Assembly (NCBI RefSeq): GCF_030680395.1 | Contig: NZ_JAUXVR010000029.1 | Location: forward strand, 62,001 to 126,000 | Length of the DNA: 64,000 nucleotides | Direction of reading: 5' to 3' | Origin: Methylobacter sp. | GTDB taxonomy: Bacteria; Pseudomonadota; Gammaproteobacteria; Methylococcales; Methylomonadaceae | Shown here: positions 62,525-64,000 of the stretch, piece by piece | Position numbering within the stretch: position 1 is the first letter of the stretch | How the letters are laid out: every line of letters starts with the position of its first letter | Notes under the pieces: model-generated | What the model was told of the DNA's origin: nothing | Database searches by the model: none | The model's input: only the letters and a program-made list of their open reading frames with translations | Made by a program: the position numbers and the translations under genes

Positions 62525-62868
62525 TGCAACATTTCCTTTAATCGTTTTAGACGTTCATGCACAAGGTCTATTTCATGTTTCGGTGTTTTAATGCCTTGCG
62601 TTGATTTCTTCTGAAAGGCGTGAACAACCCATAATTCTTCACCGATTTGGACGGCATAAACAACGCGAAAAGCGTCGCCACGGTGACGCAGGACAATTTC
62701 CATAACACCTGTGTCGAAGCCCTTTAACGGTTTTACATGGTCGGCCATCCGGCCTTCCGTTGCGACGGTCAGTGCGCGGATGGCATCCATCTGCACCGGT
62801 GCAGGAAAATCCTCAAAGTCTTTCCGCGCCGCTTTTATCCATGAAATAGACCGTGTCTTTTTAGCCAT
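62521..62868 (-). CDS. Gp49-like (HigB-type) toxin
   Basis: This 115-residue RelE-superfamily toxin has ISWIKAARKDFEDFPAPVQM, GRMADHVKPLKGFDTGVMEI, HRGDAFRVVYAVQIGEELWV, HAFQKKSTQGIKTPKHEIDL. The HAFQKKxxxGxxTPxxEI stretch is the hallmark of the phage Gp49-like/HigB2 family. It precedes and overlaps its antitoxin. Confidence 0.93.
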   Translation of the reverse strand: MAKKTRSISWIKAARKDFEDFPAPVQMDAIRALTVATEGRMADHVKPLKGFDTGVMEIVLRHRGDAFRVVYAVQIGEELWVVHAFQKKSTQGIKTPKHEIDLVHERLKRLKEMLQ

Positions 62869-62970
62869 ATGTTTGCCTTATTTGGGCAATATTGTCATAT
62901 TTGACAACGTACTGCAAGCAGATGCTTTTTGCTTAAAAAAATGTTGGAGAGTTCTGCTAAGAGTTTGGTT

Positions 62971-64000
62971 TCAGTTATTAGATAACCCTGCATATTTTTG
63001 CTTATCCCGTCCCAACCAATAATCAGTCGCCAATTGCTGAGCCTGTTCTTGAGTTTCAGCCTTGCCCAATAACTTAAGCGCAATTGCAGCCGTGCCGATG
63101 ATGGAGGCTTGCGCAAACTCGTCTTCAACCTTTCCCTGCCAGATTAACGCCAATTGCTCCGGCTCAAGCAGCTCGGGTTTAACATGGCGGTGCTTAAACA
63201 AAGCGTGCCAGTTTTCGTCGGACAATTCGCCGTTGTGCACGCTTTGCACCAGGCATTCCATATCGGGATTACGTTCGGTTTCGCCGCCTTCGCCTTTTAA
63301 TACCGCCATGTGCGGCTGGTTTAACAGGGCGGCAGCTTGTTGATGCACGGGACGGTAACCGGGATGGAATATGCCCTGGATGCTGTATTGTGCATTAAAC
63401 GGGTTTAACAAACGCACCAGGGTGTGCACCGGCGAGCGCAAGCCCAGTATCGGGCGCAGTTCGATAATTTCATGCAACTTGGGGCAGAAATGCTCCAGCG
63501 ATAAATAACTGAAATTCTGTTGCTCAAGTTGCAGTTTGGCGTCGTTAATTGAGCTTGCGCATTGAATGCCCAAATAACCCAGCATGTTTTCAGTGTACAG
63601 CCTGCCTGCTGTATGGCCGCTGGCACCATGCATAAAAACGGTGATGCCGTTTTCGGACAGCAGCAAAGCCGACAGCAAAAACCAGGGCAAGTGTCGGCGT
63701 TTTCCGGCATAAGACGACCAGTCCAGGTCGACTTTTACGGCATTATCAGCAAGATCGAATGATTCTCTAGCCGCTTGGGCGAAACCTGCCAATTCTTCTG
63801 GAGATTCTTCCTTGACGCGCATCAACACCAGGAATGCGCCCAGCTGAATGGGCTGCACCTGGTCGGTCATAATCATGTGCATCGCGCGATAGGCTTCATC
63901 CTGAGTTAGCGGTCTTGAGCCTTTTTTGCCTTTACCCAGGATGCGGATGAATTCTGCGAATGGATGTTCCGGGTAGGGTGTTTGTTCGTGATGAGTGAAT
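62971..64000 (-). CDS. ybiB: YbiB-like anthranilate phosphoribosyltransferase-family protein (5' end outside window)
   Basis: The frame runs to the window edge on the minus strand (FTHHEQTPYPEHPFAEFIRI, then LGKGKKGSRPLTQDEAYRAM), so the start lies beyond 64000. It matches YbiB, a TrpD-like fold protein that binds DNA: GRGK-like LGKGKKGSRPL, MHGASGHTAGRLYTENML, HPGYRPVHQQAAALLNQP, VLKGEGGETERNPD. E. coli YbiB is about 320 residues; about 343 residues are present. It probably acts in nucleic-acid binding and not in tryptophan synthesis. Confidence 0.9.
   Translation of the reverse strand, partial: FTHHEQTPYPEHPFAEFIRILGKGKKGSRPLTQDEAYRAMHMIMTDQVQPIQLGAFLVLMRVKEESPEELAGFAQAARESFDLADNAVKVDLDWSSYAGKRRHLPWFLLSALLLSENGITVFMHGASGHTAGRLYTENMLGYLGIQCASSINDAKLQLEQQNFSYLSLEHFCPKLHEIIELRPILGLRSPVHTLVRLLNPFNAQYSIQGIFHPGYRPVHQQAAALLNQPHMAVLKGEGGETERNPDMECLVQSVHNGELSDENWHALFKHRHVKPELLEPEQLALIWQGKVEDEFAQASIIGTAAIALKLLGKAETQEQAQQLATDYWLGRDKQKYAGLSNN

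Overview
The window is a chromosomal stretch of a Gram-negative gammaproteobacterium. The outer-membrane TonB receptors, TonB-ExbB-ExbD, RlmKL, MsrPQ, a YbiB-like protein and the ornithine-lipid enzymes all fit this. The phosphoketolase-acetate kinase pair and the many short palindromic repeats are reminiscent of methanotrophs of the order Methylococcales. That assignment is an inference; no methane-oxidation gene lies in the window.

Layout. 0-3.2 kb: accessory DNA with a HicB antitoxin, a SIR2-like protein that may be a defence NADase, a HigBA-like pair and an orphan NadS-type antitoxin behind a toxin stub. 3.2-6.0 kb: uvrA. 6.1-18.1 kb: an iron-acquisition region read on the minus strand. 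From its 5' end it runs hemP (with a Fur-type promoter), a small CPDCG protein, tonB, exbB, exbD, a TonB receptor, a Spy-like periplasmic protein, a PepSY membrane protein with a ferredoxin-reductase-like partner, a truncated sbnA-like gene and a second TonB receptor. The region shows decay: an exbD fragment, a cut-off sbnA, and a receptor whose signal peptide is out of frame. 18.4-22.1 kb: phosphoketolase and acetate kinase, with a tiny leader ORF coupled to the phosphoketolase start. 22.2-23.2 kb: toxin-antitoxin genes. 23.4-33.1 kb: signalling genes, namely two EAL proteins (one with substituted active-site residues), a PAS chemoreceptor and a NarX/NarL-like two-component pair. 33.5-38.6 kb: a PchR/AraC-type regulator, a TonB receptor and an exported amidohydrolase, with a 21-bp-phased direct repeat between regulator and receptor. 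38.7-40.8 kb: SmbP, an IHF/HU protein, an orphan M41-like peptidase and a small protein.

41.0-47.8 kb is the most interesting part. It holds a glycosyltransferase, a PAP2 phosphatase, a PlcP-like metallophosphoesterase, an alpha/beta hydrolase, an M14 peptidase-like protein, a CDP-alcohol phosphatidyltransferase, an OlsA-like acyltransferase and OlsB. Four promoters here (olsB, the phosphatidyltransferase, plcP and PAP2) carry CTGTCAT-type half-sites phased at 11 bp, the architecture of Pho boxes. I read the cluster as a phosphate-starvation membrane-lipid remodelling regulon: phospholipid breakdown to diacylglycerol, glycolipid formation and ornithine-lipid synthesis.

48-64 kb is mostly housekeeping: a GNAT-nitrilase fusion, a small DNA-binding-like protein with an operator-like palindrome, a cupin, a BaiN-like flavoprotein, a RIO kinase with a VF530 protein, msrPQ, acylphosphatase, rlmKL, an FKBP isomerase, a lysozyme-like lipoprotein, a tandem PilZ protein and an alpha/beta hydrolase. 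A second toxin-antitoxin cluster and the 3' part of a ybiB-like gene close the window. I found no rRNA, tRNA or CRISPR array and no complete transposase gene.
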